64,000 nucleotides of DNA from Streptomyces roseolilacinus (GCF_014649335.1 NZ_BMSV01000001.1:124001-188000), one strand, 5' to 3'. Shown: positions 16,562 through 25,238, counted from the first letter of the stretch. Numbers and translations are program-made. Notes: a model not told the origin generated them from the sequence alone.

Positions 16562-18703
16562 TCAGCTGCTGACACTCGCACTGCAGAGACGAACCACGCT
16601 CCTGCTCGTCAGGGACTCAGCCAGCTCTGACAGGTCTGAAAGAGTCAGTCCTTGACCGAGCGTGTAAGTCGCGAGCACATGCCCACGGATTACCGATTTT
16701 ACGTCTCCGACGCCAACGTCAATACCTGCCTCCTGCAATTCACGCAGTAGCCTCTCTCCTCGTGCCGCTGCAGCCTCGGGCAAGTTGGAACCGGGAGGAA
16801 TTTCTTTCCTTTTCCTGCATACGATGATCGAATCAAGGTTCGAGGGTTCACTTCCACCCTTCGTGACACTCGTGCTCATCTCACCCTTGATAGGTTGAAT
16901 AGCCGTAACCCCAAGTCCGGCGTTAGTCAGTGCCTCCACAAGGCTTACCCACCCTGTCAAGCGAGCCTGGTGAAAGGTGAAAGCCAACAAGCCTCCCGGC
17001 TTCAAAATGCGCTCGCATTCCTCCCAGACACGCGAGATCGCATCACCGAACTGCCTCGGATCAGCGCTCTGCACCTCTTCCATTCTTCTTGTTGTCTGGG
17101 AAAATGATGGGTATCCCGAAAAAGGCTCCATCCCCATGAGCCAAGCGTGGAAGAAATCGGCAAGTTCCGAGTAGTGGACGTTATCCATATAGGGTGGATC
17201 AGTCACGATGAGGTCCACGGACCCTGAAGGCAGATCGGTGCGGGACGAATCACCGTTCCGGATGTAAATCTGCCTGGTTCTAAGCCCCTGCTCGGGCCAT
17301 GCGTCGAGGGGCTTCCCCTCGAACGGGACAGACAAGCCTGTGGTCCTCTGTACAGTGCCATTAATCAGCACCTGGTCAAAGGGATCCGTCTTGTAGTCGT
17401 GTGCGCGAATAATTCGGCTACGAAAAAGCGTAGAAAATGATCCAGACGACGCAGGTGTGCCCCAAGGGTGTGCCTCGAGGGGCGTACGCTCAGGTTTGAG
17501 GATGTGATGACTGAACATGTGCCTGACGGCACCTGTCCCTTCCCCCTTGAAGGAACAGAACATGTTGTTAAATTCGAGCGTTCCTGAGAATAGTGCAACT
17601 AGGGCCTCTCGCTCGGCATCGCCCGCGCTTACATCACGAATCGCAGAACCGAGCAACCCCAGCGAATAAAGTTGCCGCTCATTAAAGAATTGACGCCATT
17701 CAGTGAATCCCCACCGCATCGCCTGGCGGGTGTTCTCCCCCAGCTCAAGTTGACCAACCGGCAGCACGAGGTCACGTTCATTGGTTTGCAGCAGGTCAAC
17801 GCACTCTGCATACAGAGACCTATCAAAGGCGTTGATGGGTTCATACCGCTTCTTCCCGTCAAACCCCAGAACAAGCTTTGCATACATTTCACGCTTCGGG
17901 GCTTTCCCCTTCAAAGCATCAAGCACTTTGGAGGTATGCCCGTTGGCGCACGTAACTTGGGTGCGATTCACTGCGCCGACGCGCTCAAACTTATGGCCGT
18001 TGCGGCATTCCGCTGATGCAAAGTCGTATCGTCCAGCCTGTACGTCCAAGCATACCGGGCAAACGATTTGCGCCTCAGGAACCCTTTTAGGATAAGCGTG
18101 CTGCGAGAAAACATGGGTCGAGAAAAGCCGGGTGCTTACCTCGCAATTGGGGCAGTGGGCTACTGTGACCCAGAAATAGTAGAGAACCGGCTCGCCGTTT
18201 TCAGTACGATGAACTCGATCAATCTCTTCACGGCATTGTGACTCGACAAGCTTGAAGGCTCGGCGCAATTCAGAAACATCCCATTGCTGTACAGCCTGAC
18301 GTTGAACCAGAGTAGCAACCGGATTAATATCCGAACCGATGACGCTTGCGCCCATTTTTGCTGCTTCGACAACAGTCGTACCGGAACCCGCGAACGGATC
18401 AAGCACAACCAAGCCATCAAGATTCGTAGCGCTGCTGTAAGTCTTAAGGGCGTCGCCGTCTGCTTCAGTTACTGCAGCCGCAATGATGCCGCGGAAAACA
18501 CTCCCCAAGCGCTTGGCCCACCATTTATGAGTACTCGTAGCCGGGCGATGAACTTCCTTACGCCATGACTCATTCTCTGCGATCTTGCTGAGTTCGACCG
18601 CAGGAAACGCCGCTTCTAGCGCGGACGAGCTTGGGATGCCCCGATGACATTGCACGTCAGCGTCGAAAAGAGCCAAGTGATCAGAATGGTTCATCGTTTT
18701 CAT
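16562..18703 (-). CDS. DNA methyltransferase with central zinc ribbons (COG1743-like)
   Basis: A 713-residue amino-methyltransferase. The AdoMet loop LDPFAGSGTTVVEAAKMGA lies near residue 100 and the catalytic DPPY motif (VTDPPYMDNVHYSE) near residue 513, an order typical of beta-class enzymes split by an insert. The insert carries paired cysteines (CPNCE, CPVC, CRNGHKF, CANGH), which look like zinc ribbons. This layout matches COG1743/DUF1156-type methylases found in restriction and other defence loci. The start ATG overlaps the end of the endonuclease gene by 23 bases (the second ATG at 18694 by 14), so the two are translated together. Codon use is AT-richer than the backbone. Confidence 0.85.
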   Translation of the reverse strand: MKTMNHSDHLALFDADVQCHRGIPSSSALEAAFPAVELSKIAENESWRKEVHRPATSTHKWWAKRLGSVFRGIIAAAVTEADGDALKTYSSATNLDGLVVLDPFAGSGTTVVEAAKMGASVIGSDINPVATLVQRQAVQQWDVSELRRAFKLVESQCREEIDRVHRTENGEPVLYYFWVTVAHCPNCEVSTRLFSTHVFSQHAYPKRVPEAQIVCPVCLDVQAGRYDFASAECRNGHKFERVGAVNRTQVTCANGHTSKVLDALKGKAPKREMYAKLVLGFDGKKRYEPINAFDRSLYAECVDLLQTNERDLVLPVGQLELGENTRQAMRWGFTEWRQFFNERQLYSLGLLGSAIRDVSAGDAEREALVALFSGTLEFNNMFCSFKGEGTGAVRHMFSHHILKPERTPLEAHPWGTPASSGSFSTLFRSRIIRAHDYKTDPFDQVLINGTVQRTTGLSVPFEGKPLDAWPEQGLRTRQIYIRNGDSSRTDLPSGSVDLIVTDPPYMDNVHYSELADFFHAWLMGMEPFSGYPSFSQTTRRMEEVQSADPRQFGDAISRVWEECERILKPGGLLAFTFHQARLTGWVSLVEALTNAGLGVTAIQPIKGEMSTSVTKGGSEPSNLDSIIVCRKRKEIPPGSNLPEAAAARGERLLRELQEAGIDVGVGDVKSVIRGHVLATYTLGQGLTLSDLSELAESLTSRSVVRLCSASVSS

Positions 18704-19487
18704 CCAGTAGGGGCTGTCGTGGGATACGCCTCACGGGCTTCATGCCAACTTCACCAGCCGGATCACTCTTTGCCCTAAACGCAGTGAAGGCGCGAGTAAA
18801 TCCGGCTGTCGGATTATCTGTCAACTCCGTGCGCAATGAGTTATCGCGAAAGTCGAAGGTGTACTTAGCTGCAATCTTATCAGCATCGGCCCGAATCAAG
18901 GAGCCGACCTCCCTCAGACTATCAGCCCCGTCAAGCACCTCGCCCTTAGGTGCGATCAATGTGCAATTCGAATTCAGGCCATCCGCCAATGCATAAGGCG
19001 TAGGAGCGACATACATCTTCCGATCACGCACCAAGATATCGCCATAGGATCCAAAATCGCGGAAGCTGTCATTCTTATGCACATAGTCATGGTGAGCGTT
19101 CAAGAAATCACCATGACAGATTACTAGGTCAAGGACTGGGAACTGATCTCCCTCGAATCTTTTCGGGTAGCGTCCGAAGATGTAGTAAACTGATCTCCCT
19201 TCGTGCATGCCCGTCGCGAGCTGGCTATTGCAGTCGAAATCTGCCTGCCTTCCGGGAGTCTCCAAGCCCTTCACCTCGAATCCTTCGAGGTAGTCAGTCA
19301 TGACGTAGTCAGGATATTTGTTCCGCTTGGTTACTTCCCATGAAAATCCTGTTTCGGTGATTCGGTCACCGACCCAATCCTGAAAGTGGAACTCTTTATC
19401 CCGCCTGGTCCTGCGGCGAATCAATTCGCCACGCTGCATGGCGTCGTAGCAGGAGATGAAAACTGAGGCAACTGTCACATTTGTCAC
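18681..19487 (-). CDS. Putative restriction endonuclease, PD-(D/E)XK type
   Basis: A 268-residue protein with a nuclease core. NKYPDYVMTDYLEGFEVKG fits the PD ... (D/E)xK signature (residues about 57-76), with an upstream glutamate-rich helix (RDKEFHFQDWVGDRITETG). The rest, including VYYIFGRYPKRFEGDQFPVLDLVICHGDFLN, agrees with a type II-like enzyme but I do not recognise a named family. Its partner is the overlapping methyltransferase gene, so the pair probably forms a restriction-modification system. It starts with GTG just inside the right end of the AICE, and its promoter must lie in the 136 bases before the attachment repeat. Confidence 0.75.
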   Translation of the reverse strand: MTNVTVASVFISCYDAMQRGELIRRRTRRDKEFHFQDWVGDRITETGFSWEVTKRNKYPDYVMTDYLEGFEVKGLETPGRQADFDCNSQLATGMHEGRSVYYIFGRYPKRFEGDQFPVLDLVICHGDFLNAHHDYVHKNDSFRDFGSYGDILVRDRKMYVAPTPYALADGLNSNCTLIAPKGEVLDGADSLREVGSLIRADADKIAAKYTFDFRDNSLRTELTDNPTAGFTRAFTAFRAKSDPAGEVGMKPVRRIPRQPLLDENDEPF

Positions 19488-19548
19488 GATTTAGCCCTTT
19501 TGTGCTGTCCCGTAGCCACCCTCGACTTGCCGGGCAACACTAATGGCA

Positions 19549-19569
19549 CCGTGGACCATGCGTGGACGG
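19549..19569. promoter_or_regulatory. Possible integrase arm-binding site, right
   Basis: CCGTGGAC, three bases, GCGTGGACGG, matching 4354-4374 in all but the three central bases and in the same orientation. It lies 55 bases inside the right attachment repeat. Confidence 0.5.
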
Positions 19570-19623
19570 ATCGCGTCCTTCAGGGAACGCACAGGGCTGC
19601 GACCAGCTACTTCTCCTAGGAAC

Positions 19624-19736
19624 GCAACGGCCTCCGGAGCCGTGTGCGCAGGTTCGAATCCTGCCGGGGGCACCCTGCATGAGGTGCCCAAAGACCCCGT
19701 CACCAGCGGAAACGCTGAGGCCGGGGTCTTCGCGTA
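19624..19736 (+). repeat. Attachment site repeat, right (attR side)
   Basis: Identical to 4200-4312 over 113 bp, including the 3' part of tRNA-Arg from the anticodon stem and the terminator hairpin. The 5' half of the tRNA is absent here (ttctcctagga precedes it), so it is a tRNA fragment and not a gene. Confidence 0.95.
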
Positions 19737-20115
19737 GGTGCGGGCGTGTGCCTCCAGGGGCGGCCGCGCGTCGGCCGCCGTGAGCTGTTCAGAGAGAAGC
19801 CCTCAGGGGCGCCGCTGCAAGTCAGGGCCAAAAGCTTTGGGCCCGGCACCTGGACGGCGCGAGGACATGCCCAGCACTGAAGCAGGTGAGCTCAATGTTC
19901 TCACCAGGTCGCTCTCAGCCCGTTTCGTCCTGCTGCTGCCAGAACTGGGCGATCGAGCGCACGACGGCCTGTCGGGGCGGCTGCCACCGCCTGCACCGTC
20001 GCCACGAACACAAGGCCGAGCACTTCCCGGTCTTCGCTGGGATCGCAGCCACCCTCATCTGCTCCCGCAGATGGACAGCCGACGTGTGACACCTGCAGGT
20101 GGAACGAGCGACAGC

Positions 20116-20439
20116 GTGATCGGATGGACGCACCACACCCCATGCCGGGCTGTCATATCAGCCTGCAGCATCGCAGCCGTCCTGCTCTTCGTCGGCGCTT
20201 CCGCACACGCCACCGAACTCCTCGGCCACGGCCTGCACCCGTATGACTGGACATCAGGGTGGCTCAACCGCTCCTGGTCGTCGCCGGCGCTGTTCGATGT
20301 GCTCGTCGCCGTGCTCCTGATCCGGGGCAGCCACCGAGGAAGCGAACTCGCCGCTCAGTCCGGCCTTCGACGGCTGACCATCTTCGCCGTACTCGTCCCG
20401 GGGGCTGCACCGTTCATCCGACGGCACCTCACCAATTGA
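20116..20439 (+). CDS. Small hypothetical membrane protein
   Basis: Possible 107-residue protein starting at GTG 20116 (VIGWTHHTPCRAVIS). It has about three hydrophobic segments: VISACSIAAVLLFVGASAHA, SPALFDVLVAVLLI and LTIFAVLVPGAAPF. Between them, ELLGHGLHPYDWTSGWLN resembles strings remembered from Streptomyces membrane proteins of unknown function. The frame extends upstream to 19738 but that part looks non-coding. No clear ribosome site is seen. It lies between the right AICE boundary and the type IV restriction gene, and could be a decaying remnant. Confidence 0.45.
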   Translation: MIGWTHHTPCRAVISACSIAAVLLFVGASAHATELLGHGLHPYDWTSGWLNRSWSSPALFDVLVAVLLIRGSHRGSELAAQSGLRRLTIFAVLVPGAAPFIRRHLTN

Positions 20440-20464
20440 GGTGACGTCTCAAGCGGGGCCACGC

Positions 20465-22243
20465 CTATGGTGAAGGTTCCTGATCGCGCAGAGTGACACG
20501 TTGGTCAGTCGTGTCCCTGCCGCACAGGGCCCGGTGGTAGCGAAGGTGAGCCGCGCTGAGCCGGTGAGCGGGGTGCCGGCGAAGTCTGTCCACGAATCTG
20601 CCGTCGGCGGTCGTGCGGACGATGCCGGTCGAGTCGACGTAGATCGCCAATGTATCGAACTGGACGTGATGGTTCGGGCACAGCACCAGTAGGTTGGACA
20701 GTTCGTCGGGGCCGTTATGGGGACGGCCCAGGCCGCGGATGTGGGCGGCTTCGCTATAAGTGCCGAACCGCGTAGGCAGCTGTAGGCCGCAGACCTGGCA
20801 GCGGTCGCCGTGCAGCTTCTTCACCTGGGCCGCCAAAGCGGTATCGCGGACGATACGAGATGAGGCGACCGTACGCCGTGTGGCGGGGTCGGCTTCCCTC
20901 TCGTGGTCCTCTGCGAAGTCCACGACGCCGCTCGCTCTCTCGTAACCGGCCAGCCCCAACCGTTCCATCAGGGTGTGCTGGTCGATGTCGGCAAGATAGG
21001 TCTCCCGTAGGACGGCGATCGCTTCGGACCGCACGCAGGCGTCCCTCAGCAGCCTCTCGGCCTGCCGGACCATTCCCCCCTCAGGATTCAGTCTGTCGAA
21101 CGTTGCCGCATGCACTTTGTGAGTCTGCTCGGGTGGCACGCCATGGACATCCCACAGTTGACTCGTCCGCAGGTGCCAGAACGGGTACTCCGGGGTCACA
21201 GAAGAGTCGGGAAGGCCGAACTCGGCCAGCAGCCCTCCTACCTCGTCGCGGAACTGCCGCCACGGCGCAAGAGGAGGCTTTCCTGCAGCGACACGGGAGA
21301 TACCCCACAGCAAGGCGAGCGGCTTGTGCCTGCTCTGCCGGCCGTTCCTCTGGTGGACTTTGAGGTTTCTCAGTTTCTGCATGAGCATGTCGACCGTCAG
21401 ATTCTCCGGCGCCCCGGTCGGTGCACGAAGAGTCGGAGCCGAGTCGTTCGGTCGGCGAGGGACGGGAAACAGCGCCATGGGGCCCTGGTCATCGCCCTGG
21501 GAACCCCGACCGGAGCCATTGCCTGCGCGTGCGGGCCGTCGTCGCAACTCGGGCAACACGGCATGCCCTTGCTCCACCCATTGACGCCAGGAGCGAGGAG
21601 CGCGCTGGAGCGTTTCTGCAGCCGAGAGCCGGGGCCTTCCGCGATCCTCGATCCACGTCCAGTCGACTCGATCTCCTTCCGCAGTCAGGTCCATGACACT
21701 CAGATCGTAGCGATAATTGGGAAAGAACCTTCCTTTCGCCTCCTGCTCGACCTGCTCGGCACCTTCGACAACCGCCACGCCGCAGAACTCGACGTATCCC
21801 TTCGGAGTCCCGTTACGCGATACCGCTGCGAAGAGCAGCAGCGGTGCGGCCAGCGCACGCTCTTCGGGGGTGGTCGCCTGATGTTCCCTCAGCACCTCCA
21901 GTAGCACTGCGTTGCCTTGAGTCGTGCCCACCGGGACTGCGTGTTCGACCCTGTGGTCTCCGAAATAGCTCACGCGGCCGTTGTCCAGGTCGAACACGTC
22001 ATGCCAGGGCGTCTCATCCGTTCCGGCCTTCCACGGGCTGGAACGGATCAGGACGGCCGGACGGCGCTGCCCGTCGACAGCCTTGGCCTTGGCGATCGGG
22101 TTGATTCCCTTGCTGAGCTGAATCTGAGCGAGGACCGTGAAAGCCGTGACGTAGTGGATATTCGGGTGATCATCGATACGGGCCATCGACGGGTCTCTGT
22201 TCCGGGCGGACCGAAACACGTCACCGACACGCAGGCTTCCCAC
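20465..22243 (-). CDS. Type IV restriction enzyme, ScoMcrA-like (SRA-like, sulfur-binding, HNH)
   Basis: About 592 residues, near the size of ScoMcrA. The first 240 residues (LRVGDVFRS, HDVFDLDNGRVSYFGDHR, GRFFPNYRYDLSVMDL) resemble the SRA-like base-reading region of AspBHI-type and McrA-type enzymes. Residues near 310-375 look like a sulfur-binding domain: RHKPLALLWG and EYPFWHL match the His-basic and Tyr-Pro contacts that read phosphorothioate DNA. The C-terminus is an HNH nuclease with CQVCG, EAAHIRGLG and LCPNHHVQFD. It should cut modified foreign DNA. GTG 22243 follows GGGGGAGG at 4 bases and starts with the family N-terminus; a later ATG at 22186 would cut into it. Confidence 0.85.
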   Translation of the reverse strand: MGSLRVGDVFRSARNRDPSMARIDDHPNIHYVTAFTVLAQIQLSKGINPIAKAKAVDGQRRPAVLIRSSPWKAGTDETPWHDVFDLDNGRVSYFGDHRVEHAVPVGTTQGNAVLLEVLREHQATTPEERALAAPLLLFAAVSRNGTPKGYVEFCGVAVVEGAEQVEQEAKGRFFPNYRYDLSVMDLTAEGDRVDWTWIEDRGRPRLSAAETLQRAPRSWRQWVEQGHAVLPELRRRPARAGNGSGRGSQGDDQGPMALFPVPRRPNDSAPTLRAPTGAPENLTVDMLMQKLRNLKVHQRNGRQSRHKPLALLWGISRVAAGKPPLAPWRQFRDEVGGLLAEFGLPDSSVTPEYPFWHLRTSQLWDVHGVPPEQTHKVHAATFDRLNPEGGMVRQAERLLRDACVRSEAIAVLRETYLADIDQHTLMERLGLAGYERASGVVDFAEDHEREADPATRRTVASSRIVRDTALAAQVKKLHGDRCQVCGLQLPTRFGTYSEAAHIRGLGRPHNGPDELSNLLVLCPNHHVQFDTLAIYVDSTGIVRTTADGRFVDRLRRHPAHRLSAAHLRYHRALCGRDTTDQRVTLRDQEPSP

Positions 22244-22389
22244 CGAACCTCCCCCTGATCCACCAACCCTCTTTCCCCGATCTTGCCAGGTCGGGAAAGT
22301 CGCCGCCCCTGTCGGATGCGGACTGCTGTCGACGGCGCCGGTCAAGCGAGGGCCGGGAAACCTTGTGACCAGCGACAACAGGGGCCGCA

Positions 22390-22438
22390 CAGGCCCTCCG
22401 CAGCCATGCGCACAGGTTCGTGCATCCTGCCGGGGGCG
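22390..22438 (+). repeat. Decayed third copy of the tRNA-Arg attachment sequence
   Basis: The string aggccctccgcagcc...gcgcacaggttcgtgcatcctgccgggggc follows the tRNA 3' half (anticodon loop, T arm, acceptor) with several substitutions and small indels. The T arm CAGGTTCG and the acceptor ATCCTGCCGGGGGC are almost unchanged. It lies about 2.7 kb past the right AICE boundary and marks the likely right end of an older insertion. Confidence 0.7.
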
Positions 22439-22929
22439 TGCACCGGCCAGGGAGCCGAGGCTGTGGTTCGGTCGGGGCGGATGCCGACAGGGGGTCGGAA
22501 GCCGGTTCTCTCGCTGCCTCCTAGCGTCCGCGACACGTTTCCGACGCATCCGTGAGTGCGGCCCGGGCGACTCCTGGGTCACGGCCTGTTCGGCACGCGC
22601 CGCCCGGCTGCTTCCTCGACTGCCGGCCACCACCAAGCCGAGGCGGTGAAGCCTCGTTCTGCCACCTGAACTGTACGGCGCGCGCCTCTCTTTTGGGTTT
22701 GGGGGTGTCTGTTGCGGATGAATTCCACAGTGGGCCGACATGGGGCGAATTGACATATGGGCGTCAAATCTTCCTTCGGGGGTGAGCGGAATCCCCCTCG
22801 GAAAGGCTCCCCTCTCGGGATCGGAATCTCTCTGCCACTCGGGCCATACCCCCTCCCCCTCCAAGGAGTCAGGAATCTTCAAGTAGGCAGCCGCCTCATT
22901 GACGTTGACGCGTCCGCGAGGAGCGTCAT
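22439..22929. other. Gene-poor stretch after the decayed attachment site
   Basis: About 490 bases without a convincing gene on either strand. Open frames are short, or lack ribosome sites and family features. It is probably the junction where the ordinary chromosome resumes. Confidence 0.45.
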
Positions 22930-22947
22930 ACCTCCCTTACGGGAGGT
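22930..22947 (-). terminator. Hairpin downstream of the secreted protein gene
   Basis: Perfect arms ACCTCCC and GGGAGGT with a TTAC loop, about 70 bases past the stop of the minus-strand gene at 23020. No long T run follows, as is usual in Streptomyces. Confidence 0.5.
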
Positions 22948-23019
22948 CCCCGACGTTCAGGGCCGGGGTGCGCCGGGTCGGCCCGCCGCCACGCCGCGTC
23001 GTTTGGTTTGCGGGTGGTT

Positions 23020-23886
23020 TCAGGGAACCGCTCGGATGAAGATTCGGCCCGCCTTCTTGGCGTCGTCCAGGATGCTCTTCGACCACACGTCGTCGAATTG
23101 GTCTGCGAAGTTCTTCATCTTCTGGCGCCAGCTTTGTTCGCCTTTCGGGATGGTCATACTGACCCTCTTGACGGCGTCGATGGCGGCATAAGCGTTCTTG
23201 CATTCAGGATGCTGCGTCATCCGGGTGAGGACGTCGGAGAGCCCGGCATTACTCGGGTTCTGCTCCACCTCCCGCCATGTCTGCTTCGCGGCGATCGCGC
23301 ATGTGGCGATGGTGTTCGTGAGACCACTGCGCCCCTCGGCCGAGCTGTTCTTGAAGGCGTCGACCGCGGCCTGTGCGGCAAGGCTCTCGGAGACCTTGGC
23401 CGCCTGGGTGACGTGAGCGTCGGCGACGCGGATGTTGTAGTACCGGGCGTCGGCCGGGGAATAGCTGACGCTTTCATCCGGCAGGATCACCACCGAGCCG
23501 GTGTCCCCCTGCTCCGCCAATGCCTGTTCCGCCGCCCTGGCGGTGGTCTGGCGGATCCAGTGGAGCTCGCTCATGTCGGCCCAGCGGATGGGCTTCATGA
23601 TCTCGCCCTGGCCGGTCAGCAGGAGCACCCTGCCGTTCCTGGCGTCCGTGCGGGCGGAGATGTTGGTGAGCGTGGCACAGTCCTGATCCACGTTGTAGAA
23701 CAACTCGTACAGGCCCTCGAAACCTTGTGCCGGCCGCACCGGCTGCGTGGCGTCGGTGCACGGGGTCGGCACCGCCCTGTGGCCTTCACTCGGGAGGGCG
23801 CCGGCCGCAGCCGGGACCGAGACCAGGCTGAGCGCCAGCGCCGTCGTCACAGCCGCCCCACGTCGCACACCGTGTCCGCTGGACAC
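23020..23886 (-). CDS. Secreted protein of unknown function
   Basis: A 288-residue protein with a clear signal peptide: basic VSSGHGVRRG, hydrophobic AAVTTALALSLVSVPAAAG, then an Ala-x-Ala region. The mature part has three cysteines (PCTDATQP, DQDCATL, IATCAIAA, with another in HPECKN) that may pair, and a basic helical C-terminus (GEQSWRQKMKNFADQFDDVW). Strings such as VLLLTGQGEIMKPIRWADMSELHW do not match a family I can name. The GTG at 23886 was chosen because a strong AAAGGAGG site precedes it by 4 bases; the open frame runs further upstream. Confidence 0.75.
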   Translation of the reverse strand: MSSGHGVRRGAAVTTALALSLVSVPAAAGALPSEGHRAVPTPCTDATQPVRPAQGFEGLYELFYNVDQDCATLTNISARTDARNGRVLLLTGQGEIMKPIRWADMSELHWIRQTTARAAEQALAEQGDTGSVVILPDESVSYSPADARYYNIRVADAHVTQAAKVSESLAAQAAVDAFKNSSAEGRSGLTNTIATCAIAAKQTWREVEQNPSNAGLSDVLTRMTQHPECKNAYAAIDAVKRVSMTIPKGEQSWRQKMKNFADQFDDVWSKSILDDAKKAGRIFIRAVP

Positions 23887-24466
23887 GATGCCTCCTTTGC
23901 CCCCTGGCTGAACCACTTCCATCGTCTCTCCGGCCGGCCTCGGGCGAAAGGCGGCACGGCACCGGGCAGCGAGCCTGCGACCCGGCGGCCTGAACCGTGG
24001 ATGCGGCGCGGAGGAGGCTGCGCCCGGCTCCCCTCGTGGTCCTCCGTTCCGCTTCGCACGCCGGAGGCGCGCTCCCTCGGAAGGCCGGCGCACGGCGAGG
24101 ACGTGGTGCTCCATGCCGGCCCGGGCTGTCGGGCGCCGATCCGGGCGGCACCGGCGGTGGGAGGCGTGCCCCGCCGGAGTGCGCCGACGGCTTCCGTGTC
24201 GCGGGCTTCGCCCGGCGGGTCCGGTTCCCTCGCCCGTTGGGCCGGTCCCGTGGTGGGGTTCCGTCGAGCAGGTGGCCGTGCCGTGTCGCCCTCGTACGGC
24301 GGAGCTTCGGCGTGCCGGTGGTCCGCGGGGGTGTGTGGCGCCGGCCGTTCGGTCCGCGGTGTGGTGCGTGGCTCGACCGGGGCAGTTCGGCGGGGAGGCA
24401 TTGGGGCGGGTTTTCGGGCAACACGGTCACGGCACCGTTGGATCGTCGAAAGCGAAAGGGCCCGCC

Positions 24467-25084
24467 ATGGCCGATGACGTCATCACGATGATCAAGACCG
24501 ACCACCGTGAGCTGGAACGCCTCTTCGAGATGATGAAGAAGGAGAGGAGTTCGCGGCCGCTGGCGCTGCCGCTGGCCGTGGCCATGCTGGAGGCGCACAG
24601 CCGGGCCGAGGAGGAGTGCGTCTACCCGGCGCTCGCCGAGGAGGCCGGGGAGAAGGACGAGGTCCGGCACGCGACCGAGGAGCACCACGAGGCGGAGCAC
24701 CTGGGCAAGCACCTGCTGGAACTGGACTGGGAGAGCGCGGAGTTCGACCGCGAGCTGGAGAAGTGGGTCGACGCCGTCCGCCACCACGTGCAGGAGGAGG
24801 AAGAGGAGCTGCTGCCCGTGCTCAGCCGGACCTTCGACGCCGAGCGGCTGCAGCGGCTAGGGCTGGAGTTCGCCGGGCAGCGGTCCGAGGAGCTCGCCGG
24901 GACGGCCGTCGGTGACGGTACCGGGGACGGGCAGGGCTCCGGGCGGCGGGGCGGCGAGGGGCCCACGCGGGCCGAACTGTACGAGAAGGCGCGGAAGCTG
25001 GGCGTCGAGGGGCGGTCCTCGATGAACAAGGACGAGCTGGAGCGGCAGGTGCAGGAGGCCGAGGAGGGCGCCGGCGCCGGCTGA
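24467..25084 (+). CDS. Hemerythrin-domain protein with Rho-N/SAP-like tail
   Basis: A 205-residue cytoplasmic protein. The first 140 residues form a hemerythrin-like four-helix bundle with likely metal ligands in KTDHRELE, EAHSRAEEE, EEHHEAEH and RHHVQEEEEE. Such proteins bind a diiron centre or oxygen species. A flexible glycine-rich linker follows. The last 40 residues (TRAELYEKARKLGVEGRSSM, KDELERQV) match the small Rho-N/SAP-like helix pair that binds nucleic acid in other proteins. The ATG lies 6 bases after GAAAGGG. It stands alone, with a divergent secreted protein upstream. Oxidative-stress use is inferred. Confidence 0.88.
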   Translation: MADDVITMIKTDHRELERLFEMMKKERSSRPLALPLAVAMLEAHSRAEEECVYPALAEEAGEKDEVRHATEEHHEAEHLGKHLLELDWESAEFDRELEKWVDAVRHHVQEEEEELLPVLSRTFDAERLQRLGLEFAGQRSEELAGTAVGDGTGDGQGSGRRGGEGPTRAELYEKARKLGVEGRSSMNKDELERQVQEAEEGAGAG

Positions 25085-25238
25085 GGCCGTGGGGGTGCGG
25101 GGGTGAGTGCGGCGTAGGGGGCGTTCGGGGGCTTCGCTCCGGGGTGTTGGGTGTGTGGGGATATGCCGTCGTCGGCCCGGCCGGCGGCGGCTTTCTCCTG
25201 CCGGTCGGGGGGCGGGGGCCGATGGTAGGTTCGAACGC

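Larger units (their letters stand above)
4200..19736. mobile_element. Integrated AICE (pSAM2-type integrative conjugative element) at tRNA-Arg
   Basis: The element is bounded by two identical 113-bp direct repeats (4200-4312 and 19624-19736). The left one is fused to the intact tRNA-Arg and lies beside int. One repeat plus the interior is 15,424 bp, a normal AICE size. The module order is int, xis, repSA, spd genes, tra, SCO3933-family gene, GntR repressor, Nudix, which is the pSAM2 plan: site-specific integration, rolling-circle replication, and DNA transfer by one FtsK-like pump. Cargo of lower GC occupies about 13.4-19.5 kb and encodes likely defence genes. All core genes look intact, so the element may still be functional. 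From memory, S. coelicolor carries an AICE in a comparable tRNA-Arg context. Confidence 0.93.

Noticed and set aside
19624..19672. A second tRNA-Arg gene at the right end of the AICE
   Set aside because: Only the 3' part from the anticodon stem is present. The D arm and 5' acceptor strand are missing, so it cannot fold as a tRNA.
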